Assembly: GCA_035937155.1 (NCBI GenBank) | Contig: DASYVJ010000003.1 | Location: forward strand, 11,622-75,621 | DNA: 64,000 nt | Reading direction: 5' to 3' | Source: Palsa-870 sp035937155 | Lineage (GTDB): Bacteria > Chloroflexota > Dormibacteria > Dormibacterales > Dormibacteraceae | Part shown: in pieces, positions 8,928 to 17,432 of the stretch | How positions within the stretch are numbered: position 1 is the stretch's first letter | How the letters are laid out: the number at the start of each line of letters is the position of its first letter | Notes under the pieces: generated by a model | Database searches by the model: none | What the model was told of the DNA's origin: nothing | The model's input: the letters and a program-made list of their open reading frames with translations, nothing else | Made by a program: the position numbers and the translations under genes

Positions 8928-11149
8928 TTGGTGAGCGGCGCGAGCATGCCACTGAGGATCTTCAGGCCGGCCTTGTCGAACTTGACCACGAGCTCCTCGT
9001 CCGTCCGCGTGAGCGTGCTCTTGACCACCGTCCCCGATCCAAAAGCCGGGTGCTGCACGCGGTCACCGCTTTTGAATCGCTGCACCGGAGGCGCCGCCGG
9101 CGCGGCCTGCACCTGGCGCTCCTGGAAGCGCTCCTTGTAGCCCTGTCGCGGGGGCGCCACCGGCGCGCTGCCCTTCGGGGCCGCTAGCATCGACTGCGGG
9201 ATCTCGGTCAGGAAGCGGCTGGGGAAAGCGGGCTGGGAGCGGCCGTAGAGGTGGCGGCGGAAGGCGCAGCTCAGGTAGAGCCGGTCTTTCGCCCGCGTCA
9301 TCCCCACGTAGGCGAGGCGGCGTTCTTCAGCCATCTCCGTCGCCGCACCTACCGCCGACGGGTTCTCCTCGCGTTCGTCCAGCGCACGCTGGTGGGGCAG
9401 AAGCCCCTCTTCCATGCCGACCAGGAACACCACCGGAAATTCAAGCCCCTTGACCATGTGCAAGGTGATCAGGGTCACGCCCTCGCCGTTCTCGTCATAT
9501 GCGTCTACGTCTGAGACCAGGGCGATCTCGGCCAGGAAATCCTCCATGCCCTGTGCAGGATCGCGATCGTCAAAGCTCTCGGCAAGGCCACGCAGCTCGT
9601 TGAGGTTCTCCATGCGAGCCTCGCCCTGCGGAGTCCCGTCGAGATAGTGCTGCCGCAAGCCCATGATCTCGATCACGTGGTCGAGCAGCTCGCTCGGCCG
9701 CAGGACTCCCATCACCGAGCGGATCGACTCGATTTGAGTGCGGAATTTTTGCAGCGGTGCGATGGCCGCACGGGGGACGCCAGGGACTCGAGCCGGGTCA
9801 GCGAGCAGCGAAAGGATGTCCGCTTCGGTCGTGCGGGCGAAAGCGTTGAGTGCATCGACCGTCACGTCCCCGATCTTCCGCGAAGGCACGGACACGATTC
9901 GCGAAAAGCTGAGCGCGTCCTTTGGGTTGAAGCAGAAACGCAGATAGGCGACCACGTCCTTGACCTCACGCCTCTCCCAGAAGCGGATGCCGCCCACCAG
10001 CCGGTACGGGATGCGGCGGCGCGCGAGCACGTCCTCGAATGAACGTGACTGGGCGTTGGTGCGGTAGAGAACCGCGAAAGCCGAGTACCCCCGATTCTCG
10101 GTGCGGCGCAGGCGCTCGATCTCGTCGGCGACGAATTCGGCCTCCTCGATCTCGTTGTACGCCTGAGTCGCCATCACTTTCTCGCCGCCCGCGCGCTTGG
10201 TCCACAGCCGCTTCTCAGCGCGTTCGGGGTTGCTGCGGATCACGCTGTACGCTGCGTCGAGGATGGCCTGGCTGGAGCGGTAGTTCTGCTCCAGGCGCAC
10301 CACGTGAGCGTCCGGATAGTCCTTGCGAAAGTCGAGGATGTTGCGGACGTCTGCGCCGCGAAAGCGGTAGATCGACTGGTCGTCGTCTCCGACGACGACG
10401 ACATTGCGGTGTTCGGCAGCGAGCTGGTTGACAAGCACGTACTGCGCTCGGTTGGTGTCCTGGTACTCGTCGACCAGCACGTGGCGGAAGCGGTCGCGCC
10501 ACTTCGCGAGCGCCTCGGCGTCCGTGTTGAACAGCTCGACCAGCTTCATGATCAGGTCGTCGAAGTCGAGCCCGCCGGATCGGCGAAGCACCTCTTGGTA
10601 GGACTCGTAGACCCGGCGTACCACCTCGTCGGCGTAGCTGCGGTTGGGATATTCATTCGGTCCCTTCAGCTCGTTCTTCGCCTGAGATATCGCGTTGCTA
10701 AGGGCCCCGATCGGATAGCGCTTCGGGTCGAGCCTCAGCTCGTCGAGGACCCGCCGGAGCGCCGCTCGCGTGTCGTCCTCGTCGAAGATGACGAAGCTGT
10801 TGACGATCCCGATGCGCTGCGCTTCGCGCCGCAGGATCTTGACCGCGGTCGAGTGGAAGGTGCCGACCCACATCTTCTCGGCACCCTCGCCCACCAGGGT
10901 TTCTACTCGGGAACGCATCTCCCGGGCCGCCTTGTTGGTAAACGTCACCGCCAGCAGCCGGTCCGGCCACACGCGGTGGGTGGCGATCAGGTAGGCGATG
11001 CGGGCCGTGAGCACGCGCGTCTTGCCGCTGCCGGCCCCGGCAAAGATCAGAAGGGGCCCGTCGCCATGGGTGACAGCCTCCTGCTGGGGCGGGTTCAGGC
11101 CCTCCAGCAGGGCGTCGACGGCAGGCGTGGGTGAACCTTCGGTGGCCAT
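8924..11149 (-). CDS. pcrA: ATP-dependent DNA helicase, PcrA/UvrD family
   Basis: This is a superfamily 1A 3'-5' DNA helicase of 741 residues acting in repair and rolling-circle replication. Motifs visible are the Q motif (LNPPQQEAV), Walker A GAGSGKTR near residue 40, motif II VDEYQDTN, motif III GDDDQSIYRFRGAD, motif IV EQNYRSS, motif V LITLHMVKGLEFP and motif VI RRLAYVGMTRAK. The C-terminal tail ends with a Tudor-like SGDRVQHPAFGSGTV segment typical of PcrA, which binds RNA polymerase in other species. It overlaps ligA by four bases. The upstream region is shared with the divergent GAF-cyclase gene. Confidence 0.97.
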   Translation of the reverse strand: MATEGSPTPAVDALLEGLNPPQQEAVTHGDGPLLIFAGAGSGKTRVLTARIAYLIATHRVWPDRLLAVTFTNKAAREMRSRVETLVGEGAEKMWVGTFHSTAVKILRREAQRIGIVNSFVIFDEDDTRAALRRVLDELRLDPKRYPIGALSNAISQAKNELKGPNEYPNRSYADEVVRRVYESYQEVLRRSGGLDFDDLIMKLVELFNTDAEALAKWRDRFRHVLVDEYQDTNRAQYVLVNQLAAEHRNVVVVGDDDQSIYRFRGADVRNILDFRKDYPDAHVVRLEQNYRSSQAILDAAYSVIRSNPERAEKRLWTKRAGGEKVMATQAYNEIEEAEFVADEIERLRRTENRGYSAFAVLYRTNAQSRSFEDVLARRRIPYRLVGGIRFWERREVKDVVAYLRFCFNPKDALSFSRIVSVPSRKIGDVTVDALNAFARTTEADILSLLADPARVPGVPRAAIAPLQKFRTQIESIRSVMGVLRPSELLDHVIEIMGLRQHYLDGTPQGEARMENLNELRGLAESFDDRDPAQGMEDFLAEIALVSDVDAYDENGEGVTLITLHMVKGLEFPVVFLVGMEEGLLPHQRALDEREENPSAVGAATEMAEERRLAYVGMTRAKDRLYLSCAFRRHLYGRSQPAFPSRFLTEIPQSMLAAPKGSAPVAPPRQGYKERFQERQVQAAPAAPPVQRFKSGDRVQHPAFGSGTVVKSTLTRTDEELVVKFDKAGLKILSGMLAPLTK

Positions 11150-11204
11150 TGAAAAACGAGTTTACCGGTGACCAGATTTCCGCAACTCCACCGTTAGACT
11201 CTCC

Positions 11205-12392
11205 GTGCCATTGGCGCGGGAAGTCGATTTCGGCATGCGCGATCACCTCCTTTACGAGCTCGCACGCGATCTCAGCTCATCTCTGGAGCTCGAGGTGGTG
11301 CTGAGCAAAGTGATGGACCGCATGATCACGCTGATGAAGGCCGCCCGGGGCTTCATCGTGCTCGTCGATCCCTCCACGGGCATCATGTCGGTGCCCATGT
11401 CCGGCGGCCAGGCCGACCCCGAGAAGGCCCGCCTGTTCCTGGGCTCGAAGACGGTGATCGAGCACGTCGTCAGGACAGGCCAGGCTGTCGTAACGACCGA
11501 CGCCACGGTCGACGATCGCTTCAAGGGCCAGCAGTCGGTGATCCTGCAAAACCTCCGGTCGATCATCGCCGTCCCCCTCGTGACGAAAGGCAAGGTGATC
11601 GGGGCTGTCTACGTGGACAACCCCTTCCAGGCGGCGATCTTCGAGGAGGAGGACAAGGAGTTCCTGCAGGCGATCTCAGACCTGGCCGCGATCGCCATCG
11701 ACAACGCGCGCCAGTACGAGCGCTCAGAGCTGCTGCGGGCGCTGTTTGAGCTCCACGTCAACAAGCAGGTCACCGACTACGTCCTCGCGCGCTCGGACCG
11801 GCACACGAAGTTCCTGCCTGGCGAGCGGCGCGAGGTGACCATGCTCAACTCCGACATCGCAGGCTTCTCGACCCTGTCACAGCGCATGGAAGCCGAAGAG
11901 CTGGTCGAGTTTCTCAACGACTACTTCGCGCGAATGATCGACGTCGTTCTGGCCCACGGCGGCAACATCGACAAGTTCCAGGGCGACGGAATGCTGGTGG
12001 TTTTCGGCGCGCCGAACCCCATGAAGGATCACGCCGCCCAGGCCCTGCGGGCTGCCAGGGGCATGATCAACGAGATCGATCGGCTCAACCGCGAGCTCAT
12101 CAATGCCGGCAAGCCGGCGATCTCGGTCGGCATCGGCCTCGATACCGGCTTCGTGGTGGCGGGGCACGTCGGCTCGGAGCGGCGCCTGGAGTTCACTTTG
12201 ATCGGCGTGCCGGTGAACAACAGCTCGTACCTGTCGAAGGTTCGGCCGGCCAAGGTCCTGATGTCGGAGACGACGCGCGACCTGCTGCCGGATGGTTTCG
12301 AGGTTACGGACCACGAGGCGATGCTGCTGAAAGGGGCCAACGAGCCGCAGTCGATCTACCAGCTCGAGATAACCGTTACCGCGGATATCTAG
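11205..12392 (+). CDS. GAF domain plus class III adenylate/guanylate cyclase-like domain
   Basis: The 395-residue cytoplasmic protein has a GAF sensor domain (about residues 20-170) followed by a class III nucleotidyl cyclase homology domain (about 205-390). Both metal-binding aspartates are present (LNSDIAGFSTLS and DKFQGDGMLVVFG, with the base-contacting Lys before FQGD). In the second active-site strand the usual GDTVNxAxRL reads GVPVNNSSYLS. The base-selecting Asp/Thr are changed and the transition-state Arg is Tyr, so catalytic activity is doubtful. A GTG at 11205 follows a TAGACT box by four bases and may be leaderless. An ATG at 11235 is the alternative start. Confidence 0.85.
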   Translation: MPLAREVDFGMRDHLLYELARDLSSSLELEVVLSKVMDRMITLMKAARGFIVLVDPSTGIMSVPMSGGQADPEKARLFLGSKTVIEHVVRTGQAVVTTDATVDDRFKGQQSVILQNLRSIIAVPLVTKGKVIGAVYVDNPFQAAIFEEEDKEFLQAISDLAAIAIDNARQYERSELLRALFELHVNKQVTDYVLARSDRHTKFLPGERREVTMLNSDIAGFSTLSQRMEAEELVEFLNDYFARMIDVVLAHGGNIDKFQGDGMLVVFGAPNPMKDHAAQALRAARGMINEIDRLNRELINAGKPAISVGIGLDTGFVVAGHVGSERRLEFTLIGVPVNNSSYLSKVRPAKVLMSETTRDLLPDGFEVTDHEAMLLKGANEPQSIYQLEITVTADI

Positions 12393-12400
12393 GACTAGAG

Positions 12401-12467
12401 GGGATCCCCCCACCCGGCCCTGGCCTTCGGCCAGGGCCGACCTCCCCGGCGAGCCGGGAGATAGGGG
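12401..12467 (+). repeat. Two-hairpin intergenic repeat, copy b
   Basis: A long hairpin (CGGCCCTGGCC, TTCG loop, GGCCAGGGCCG) is followed by ACCTCCCCGGCGAGCCGGGAG, a second shorter hairpin. It starts with the same CTAGAGGGG..TCCCCCCACCCGG lead-in as the copy at 13313. It sits nine bases after the GAF-cyclase stop and may act as its terminator, although no T-run follows. It separates that gene from the convergent SnoaL-like gene. Confidence 0.8.
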
Positions 12468-12509
12468 AACCCGGCCCCGAGATGGGACCGGGCGCTCCCA
12501 AGTGTGTTG

Positions 12510-12941
12510 TTAGACGGTTGCGGGCGCGGGGACCAGGCCGAGCTGGGTCATCTGGTCGAGCAAGTCGAAGTAAAGTCGGGTCTCGGCGATTTTTCCGTTC
12601 TCGATCCGGAAGATCTGGACGCCCTTGCTGATCACGTTGCGGTGGGTCGGCTGGACGGTTCCCATCGGGCCCTCGAGGGGACCGGTGTTGGTACCTTCCA
12701 TAACGACTTCCTGGGCGATCCAGGGAGCGCTCACGATCTCGCTGCGAACGGTCAGCTTGCCGTTCGGGAAGCCCTTGAGCCAGCGCATCGCGTAGGCCGT
12801 GGCCTCGTGTGCGTTGGTTGCCTTGAAGCCGCCCGGCGCATCGAACTTGATGTTGTCAGCGTGAAGCGCGTTCAGTGCCCTTTCATCGTGGGCGTTGAAA
12901 GCGGTTACAAAATGGGCGGCTGTGTCTTTGACTTCAGTCAT
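12510..12941 (-). CDS. SnoaL-like / NTF2-fold protein
   Basis: The 143-residue product has the fold pattern of SnoaL-type polyketide cyclases and ester-cyclase-like proteins: VTAFNAHDERALNALHADNIKFD, then MRWLKGFPNGKLTV, VVMEGTNTGPLEG and QIFRIENGKIAETRLYFDLLDQMTQLGL. The start ATG at 12941 is fixed by a perfect AAGGAGG six bases upstream. A longer reading frame upstream is not needed. The substrate is unknown. It is monocistronic and flanked by a repeat copy at its 3' side. Confidence 0.82.
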   Translation of the reverse strand: MTEVKDTAAHFVTAFNAHDERALNALHADNIKFDAPGGFKATNAHEATAYAMRWLKGFPNGKLTVRSEIVSAPWIAQEVVMEGTNTGPLEGPMGTVQPTHRNVISKGVQIFRIENGKIAETRLYFDLLDQMTQLGLVPAPATV

Positions 12942-13086
12942 GCGTCTCCTCCTTAGGGAGTAGAGCGAAGCGGAGGGCCAAGAGGCTACTGCCATCAGAG
13001 GCCGGCAACCGGGAGAACCGTCACGGCTCTCACCTCAGTCCAGAAACGAACTGCCGGCAGTGTAACAGAAAATGGTTGCGAGCGCG

Positions 13087-13095
13087 TGCTAATAT
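13087..13095 (+). promoter_or_regulatory. Extended -10 promoter element (TGCTAATAT)
   Basis: TG-n-TAATAT is a strong extended -10. Counting six bases on places +1 at the A of the ATC at 13102, the first codon of the short HTH reading frame. No good -35 is visible, as is common for extended -10 promoters. Confidence 0.5.
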
Positions 13096-13101
13096 TTCGC
13101 G

Positions 13102-13302
13102 ATCGAACGACCCCGCCTACTTTCTGTTGCCGAGGCCGCCGCTGAGCTCAACGCGTCGGAGGCTTACGTGCGCCGGTTGCTGGCGACGCAGCGCCTTTAC
13201 GGAACCAAGGTGGGCTTTGTCTGGGCCCTCTATCCGGAGGACATCGATGCGTTCAAGCAGATGCGCCGACCTCCCGGTCGGCCGCGCAAGCCTCGCCTAT
13301 AG
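13102..13302 (+). CDS. Short helix-turn-helix (excisionase/MerR-like) DNA-binding protein with no canonical start
   Basis: The open frame encodes 66 residues including LLSVAEAAAELNASEAYV, then RRLLATQRLYGTKVG and LYPEDIDAFKQM, and ends in a basic GRPRKPRL tail. This is the classic pattern of small HTH_17/excisionase-type proteins (SVAEAA, YVRRLL, G.KVG). No ATG, GTG or TTG precedes the domain, because an in-frame TAA at 13090-13092 closes the frame upstream. ATC at 13102 coincides with the predicted transcription start, so a leaderless ATC start is possible. An internal GTG would delete the recognition fold. A sequence error upstream is the alternative. A two-hairpin repeat follows. Confidence 0.6.
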   Translation: MERPRLLSVAEAAAELNASEAYVRRLLATQRLYGTKVGFVWALYPEDIDAFKQMRRPPGRPRKPRL

Positions 13303-13312
13303 AGCTAGAGGG

Positions 13313-13371
13313 GGTCCCCCCACCCGGCCGTGCCCTTCGGCAGGGCCGACCTCCCCGGCGACCGGGGAGGG
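13313..13371 (+). repeat. Two-hairpin intergenic repeat, copy c
   Basis: This is the same architecture as the copy at 12401, including the CTAGAGGGG lead-in just before it. The first hairpin is CCGGCCGTGCC-CTTCGG-CAGGGCCG-like and the second is CTCCCCGGcgaCCGGGGAG. It lies 10 bases after the small HTH gene and ends against the stop codon of the convergent SLT gene. Confidence 0.8.
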
Positions 13372-13372
13372 T

Positions 13373-13957
13373 TTACTTACATGACCAGCGGCCCGGGCCG
13401 TAGTGGCTGTACAGCCACGCGGCGGCCTGAGCGTTCGCGACCGGGTCAAACGGCGACTGGCTGGCCCATGGTGTGCCAGCCCAGGTACCCGGCATGAACT
13501 GGAACAGGCCGGAGGCGCCGCTGGACGAGTTGACCGAGTTGGGGTGATAGCGAGATTCGCAGTAGGCGATGCGCAGCGCCCAGGTGACCGCAGCCTGGCC
13601 GAGCGGGCTGAACGCGTTTGTGATGATCTGGGCGATGTAGCCGGGCGGCGGTGGGTGGTTGTTCAACGCGGCGACCCGCGCCGCCTCGGCCTCCGCCGCG
13701 GCAAGCGCGTCCTGCTGCGCCTGGTAGTCGACCAACCCCTGCTTCAGCTCCGCCGACCACGCCTTGACCTGCGCCATCTGCGCCGCCTGGACGCGCTGGG
13801 TGCGAGTCTGCTGCACGACCGAAAGGCGGTCGTAGGCGCTCAGCTGGGTGACTGCGACAGCGCTGGCGACCGCCGCCGCCGGCGGCTCGAGCCGCGGCAA
13901 GATCACGGTCGCAAGGATTACGGCCCAAACCAGGACCGCTCGAAATAGCGGCAGCAA
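13373..13957 (-). CDS. Membrane-anchored SLT-type lytic transglycosylase / resuscitation-like domain protein
   Basis: This cell-wall enzyme of 194 residues cleaves peptidoglycan glycan strands. An N-terminal hydrophobic segment (residues 5-20) exports or anchors it. A coiled-coil-like Gln/Ala-rich stretch (residues 45-96) is followed by the catalytic domain with E134 in RIAYCESRYHPN, then SGLFQFMPGTWAGTPWA and NAQAAAWLYSHYG. The last motifs are shared with SLT and Rpf-type domains. The start is TTG at 13957 with AGGAGG eleven bases upstream. The roughly 180-base upstream region is structured (see leader entry). Confidence 0.85.
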   Translation of the reverse strand: MLPLFRAVLVWAVILATVILPRLEPPAAAVASAVAVTQLSAYDRLSVVQQTRTQRVQAAQMAQVKAWSAELKQGLVDYQAQQDALAAAEAEAARVAALNNHPPPPGYIAQIITNAFSPLGQAAVTWALRIAYCESRYHPNSVNSSSGASGLFQFMPGTWAGTPWASQSPFDPVANAQAAAWLYSHYGPGRWSCK

Positions 13958-14137
13958 ACCTTGTCGCTCCTCCTGTGAGTCGCCCTAACCCTGGGACGCT
14001 GTTCAGGCCTGAGCTCGGAGCGAAGACGTCTGCAAGACCGCTCAGGGGCCGCAAAAGTGGCACCTTACCAAATGCGTGACGGCTTTGGGTAGCCCTTATT
14101 GCGTTAAGAACAGGCGGTCACACGCCGGCCGGCGACA
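13958..14137 (-). promoter_or_regulatory. Structured leader of the SLT transglycosylase gene, possible riboswitch or attenuator
   Basis: About 180 bases separate this gene from the upstream one, unusually long for this window. On the minus strand a CGCTCC (plus 14017-14022) can pair with GGAGCG (plus 13965-13970) that overlaps the Shine-Dalgarno, so ribosome access could be switched. Further self-complementary stretches (CAGACGTCT, GAGCTCAGGCCTGA) lie between. Cell-wall hydrolase genes of Gram-positives often carry c-di-AMP riboswitches, but I do not see the full conserved core, so the class is open. Confidence 0.35.
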
Positions 14138-17100
14138 TCAGGTAGGGCTCGGAACGACAGCCTTTGTGACCACCCGATAGGCGGCCACCGGCCCTTCAAA
14201 GCCCTTGAGCCGCAGTTCCAGGGGTTCGCTACGGATTTGCTTCTCAGCCAGCCAGCTGCTGACCCGGCGGTGCGCCTCCTCGCTCAAGGTCACCTCGCCG
14301 GCGGCAGAGTGCGCCTGGAGTCGAGCGGCCATGTTGGTGACCTCGCCCAGCACGCTGAGGTTAGCGGACTCCGCCAGCGACCCGACAACGGCTGGCCCGA
14401 CGGCTATCCCGGCACCAACCGGCAGACCGGCGAGCGCTGCCTTGTCAATGATCGCGATCGCCGCCTGGAGCGCTTGCAGCGTGTGGTCGACGCTCTGACC
14501 TGACACGTTGAACGTAGCCATCAGTGCGTCGCCCGCGAACTTGTCGACCAGCCCCCGCCGCCTGGCGACCTCCTGGGATGACCATCGCTGCAGCGAGGCG
14601 ATCCGATCCAGCATATCGGCGGGTGGCTTGCCTCCGCTCATCTCGGTGTAACCGCGGACATCGGCAAACAGGACTGACACCATTCGCTCGCCGGTGGCAA
14701 CCCGATCGGTGCGCTCGGGAGCGCCAGTCGCCCCTGCTGGTTCCGGGGCCGCCGGCACTTCCAGGCCGAGTGCCTCGGCGGTCTCCCGCGCGAGCCTCGC
14801 GGCCAGGCGAGCGCCGCTCGACTCGGCCTCTGCAATGATCCCGGCCAGCCGTGTTCGGGCGCTTTCGGTGTCCCCCGACCTGGCCTCGGCTTCCGCCAGT
14901 GAGCGACCTACGTGCCAGGCGTCGAGCATGAGACCTCCCTCTGCAAAATCGGCGACCGAGGTCCGCAGGCCGATGAGAGCGTCGTCCAGGCGACCCTCGT
15001 AGAGGGCAAGACGTGCGCGCGCAGCGACAATGCGTGGAGACGCCAACGTTTCGCCCTGGACCGCAAGCGAGTCGAGGAACCACCTGAGCCAGGCAGGGTC
15101 TGAGGCGGCGACTTCTGCCACGACTTCCGCCGGTGAAACGATATCGCCGACCTCGGGTTGCACCGAGTGAGCGACTTCGAAGGCCCCGTTGAGGTCCTTT
15201 TCTGCAAGACGCGTGCGGATTCGCGCGGTGGTGTCGTAAATGGCGTCCTGGCCCTCCACTCGGCTCGAAATGGGCGGTAGCTCTGCCACAGCGAGCTCTG
15301 GCTGCATGTTTTCCGCCAGCGCGTGAGCCAGCAGGACCGAACATCTCCAGACTTGCTTCTGGTGGCCGGCTTCGCGAGCCGCCTGCATCCCGGCGCGCCC
15401 CATGTCAACGGCCTCCCGTACGTGGCCCATGTGTAGTCGGACCAAACCCCGCATGTAAGGAGTGACGATGTGACCTGACCACTCCGGCGTGCTCAATCTG
15501 GCGTACCACTTTTGGGCCAGCAGCCCGCGTCCATGGTGAATCGCGTCCCAGCACCCGTTGTACACGGCATTGATCGTTTGGACTTGGTAGCCGCCTTGCA
15601 TAGCGGCCTGGTAGCTGTCCTCGAGGTGCTGAAACCCGGCTTCCTCCTGGCCTAGGCCCAGCTCCGACAAGCCCATGAAGCCCCACGCCCAGGCAAGTGC
15701 CATGGGCGCGCCCGCCTGCTGAGCGATTTCCGCAGCCCGGCGGGCATCGTCCAGGCTGGATTCGCTCGAGCGCTCGAAAGTGGCCAGGCCCGATAGACGT
15801 ATGTAGGCGATTGCCAAAGCCTCACTCGGGCCGGCGTGCATAAGCACATCCCGTGCGTTTTCGAACTGTTGTCTAGCCAGGTCGTTTCGCATCAGCTCCC
15901 AAAAACACCGGCCAAGAATCAGGCGATGGCTTGCAGCTTCGAGTGAAAGGCCGGCCGCCTCGAGATTGGCGATTCCATCCTCGAGCAGCTTTCGGGCAGC
16001 CTCTGACTCACTGTTGCTCCAGTACATCTCGCCGGCTCTGCAGATCATTCGTGCCCGTTCGACAGGATCCCTGACGTGAGGAGCGGCTCTTTCGAGGAGC
16101 TGGGCCGCGTCGCGGTAGGCGCGAGCGTGAATTGCATCGTCCGCGGCGACAACGCACATGGCGACGGCCTCGTCATATCTGCCCGCCGCCAGGAGGTGAT
16201 GCGCCAGATCGACGGGCGCGCGATCGGGCCTCCGGGCCATGACCTCGGCGACGAGCGAGTGCAGCCGCTGCCGGCGCGGCGCAACCATGTCCTCGTATAC
16301 CGCCTCACGGGTCAGCGCGTGACGAAACCGATACCTGCCGGTTGCCCGGTCGTCCTCTTCAAGCAGCTGGAAAGTCACGCAGGCCTCGAGTGCAGACAGC
16401 ACAACCGTGTCGTCCAGCCCAGTCACCTGCGTCAGCGTGACCAGGTCGACCGAGCGACCGACCACGGCCGCTGCCGACAACACCTCGATCTCCCTGGTGT
16501 CGAGCCTCGCTAGCCGATGCAGGATTGCGGTGCGGACCGTATCAGGAAGCCGAATCTCTGCCAGTGCTTTGCGGTCCCAACCGGTTTCCGTGCGAAAGAT
16601 GTCGCCCCGGTCGAGCGCATCGCGGAGCATTTCCTCGAGCACGAACGGGTTGCCCTCGCTTCGGTCGTGTAGGAAATCGCGGAACTCTACCGTGATGTCG
16701 CTCTCATCAAAAATTGCGCACACCATGTCGGCCACGGCCGCCGCGGGCAGCGCCTTCAGCTCGATGAACTCGGCCTGGCCGGAACGGCGCCAGCCCTGGA
16801 TCGTCGGCACGAGGGGGTGCTTCCGGTGCATCTCATCCACGCGGTAGGTGGCAAGGATCAAGACGTTGGTCGAGCGCAACCGGCGCGTCATGTAATCCAG
16901 CAGCTCTCGAGTCGCGGGATCGGCCCACTGTAGGTCCTCGAGCACCAACAGCAACGCTCGGTCGCGCGCCGCGTCCCGAAGAAACAGCAGGATCGCCTCA
17001 AAGAGCCGGAGCTTGGCCTGCATCGGGTCAGCGCCGGGCGCCGGGGCGCGACCAAGCTGAGGAAACAGCTGCGCCAGCTCATCGCTTGCCGAGCCAAGCC

Positions 17101-17398
17101 GTTGTCGGAGCTCTCCGACGTTGTCCTTCGTCAGCCGGTTGCCGATCGCCTCCAGAAACGGTAGGTATGGCAGTGAGAGCTCGGCCTCACTGCATGCGCC
17201 CGCCATGACTGCGCAGTGGAGCCGAAAGGCTCGAGTGGTGAGCTCGTTGACGAGGCGGGTCTTGCCCATGCCTGCCTCACCGCCGACGATGACCACACCG
17301 CCGTCCCCGCGCAGCGCGGACAGCAGAGCGTCCTCTAGCGTCGAGAGTTCAGGTTCGCGGCCCATGAGGGTCGGGCACAGTACACGAGCAAGCGCCAT
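14138..17398 (-). CDS. AAA/NACHT-like ATPase with TPR region and C-terminal class III nucleotidyl cyclase
   Basis: This large 1086-residue signalling protein has an N-terminal AAA_16 ATPase with Walker A GGEAGMGKTR (residues 39-48) and Walker B LLLVLEDLQWADP (about 149-160). A winged-helix/arm region and a long TPR-like helical repeat region follow (about 400-870). A class III cyclase domain closes the protein (about 895-1086). Cyclase residues are intact: FADVRGYTEM, DKFAGDALMATF with the substrate Lys, and GEVTNMAARL retaining the Asn and transition-state Arg. Proteins of this general type usually carry the cyclase at the N-terminus, so the order here is reversed. It probably couples a ligand or protein signal to cAMP production. 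Confidence 0.88.
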   Translation of the reverse strand: MALARVLCPTLMGREPELSTLEDALLSALRGDGGVVIVGGEAGMGKTRLVNELTTRAFRLHCAVMAGACSEAELSLPYLPFLEAIGNRLTKDNVGELRQRLGSASDELAQLFPQLGRAPAPGADPMQAKLRLFEAILLFLRDAARDRALLLVLEDLQWADPATRELLDYMTRRLRSTNVLILATYRVDEMHRKHPLVPTIQGWRRSGQAEFIELKALPAAAVADMVCAIFDESDITVEFRDFLHDRSEGNPFVLEEMLRDALDRGDIFRTETGWDRKALAEIRLPDTVRTAILHRLARLDTREIEVLSAAAVVGRSVDLVTLTQVTGLDDTVVLSALEACVTFQLLEEDDRATGRYRFRHALTREAVYEDMVAPRRQRLHSLVAEVMARRPDRAPVDLAHHLLAAGRYDEAVAMCVVAADDAIHARAYRDAAQLLERAAPHVRDPVERARMICRAGEMYWSNSESEAARKLLEDGIANLEAAGLSLEAASHRLILGRCFWELMRNDLARQQFENARDVLMHAGPSEALAIAYIRLSGLATFERSSESSLDDARRAAEIAQQAGAPMALAWAWGFMGLSELGLGQEEAGFQHLEDSYQAAMQGGYQVQTINAVYNGCWDAIHHGRGLLAQKWYARLSTPEWSGHIVTPYMRGLVRLHMGHVREAVDMGRAGMQAAREAGHQKQVWRCSVLLAHALAENMQPELAVAELPPISSRVEGQDAIYDTTARIRTRLAEKDLNGAFEVAHSVQPEVGDIVSPAEVVAEVAASDPAWLRWFLDSLAVQGETLASPRIVAARARLALYEGRLDDALIGLRTSVADFAEGGLMLDAWHVGRSLAEAEARSGDTESARTRLAGIIAEAESSGARLAARLARETAEALGLEVPAAPEPAGATGAPERTDRVATGERMVSVLFADVRGYTEMSGGKPPADMLDRIASLQRWSSQEVARRRGLVDKFAGDALMATFNVSGQSVDHTLQALQAAIAIIDKAALAGLPVGAGIAVGPAVVGSLAESANLSVLGEVTNMAARLQAHSAAGEVTLSEEAHRRVSSWLAEKQIRSEPLELRLKGFEGPVAAYRVVTKAVVPSPT

Positions 17399-17432
17399 GT
17401 GCCGACCGATTCTACGGCCCGTCGGTAGACGA

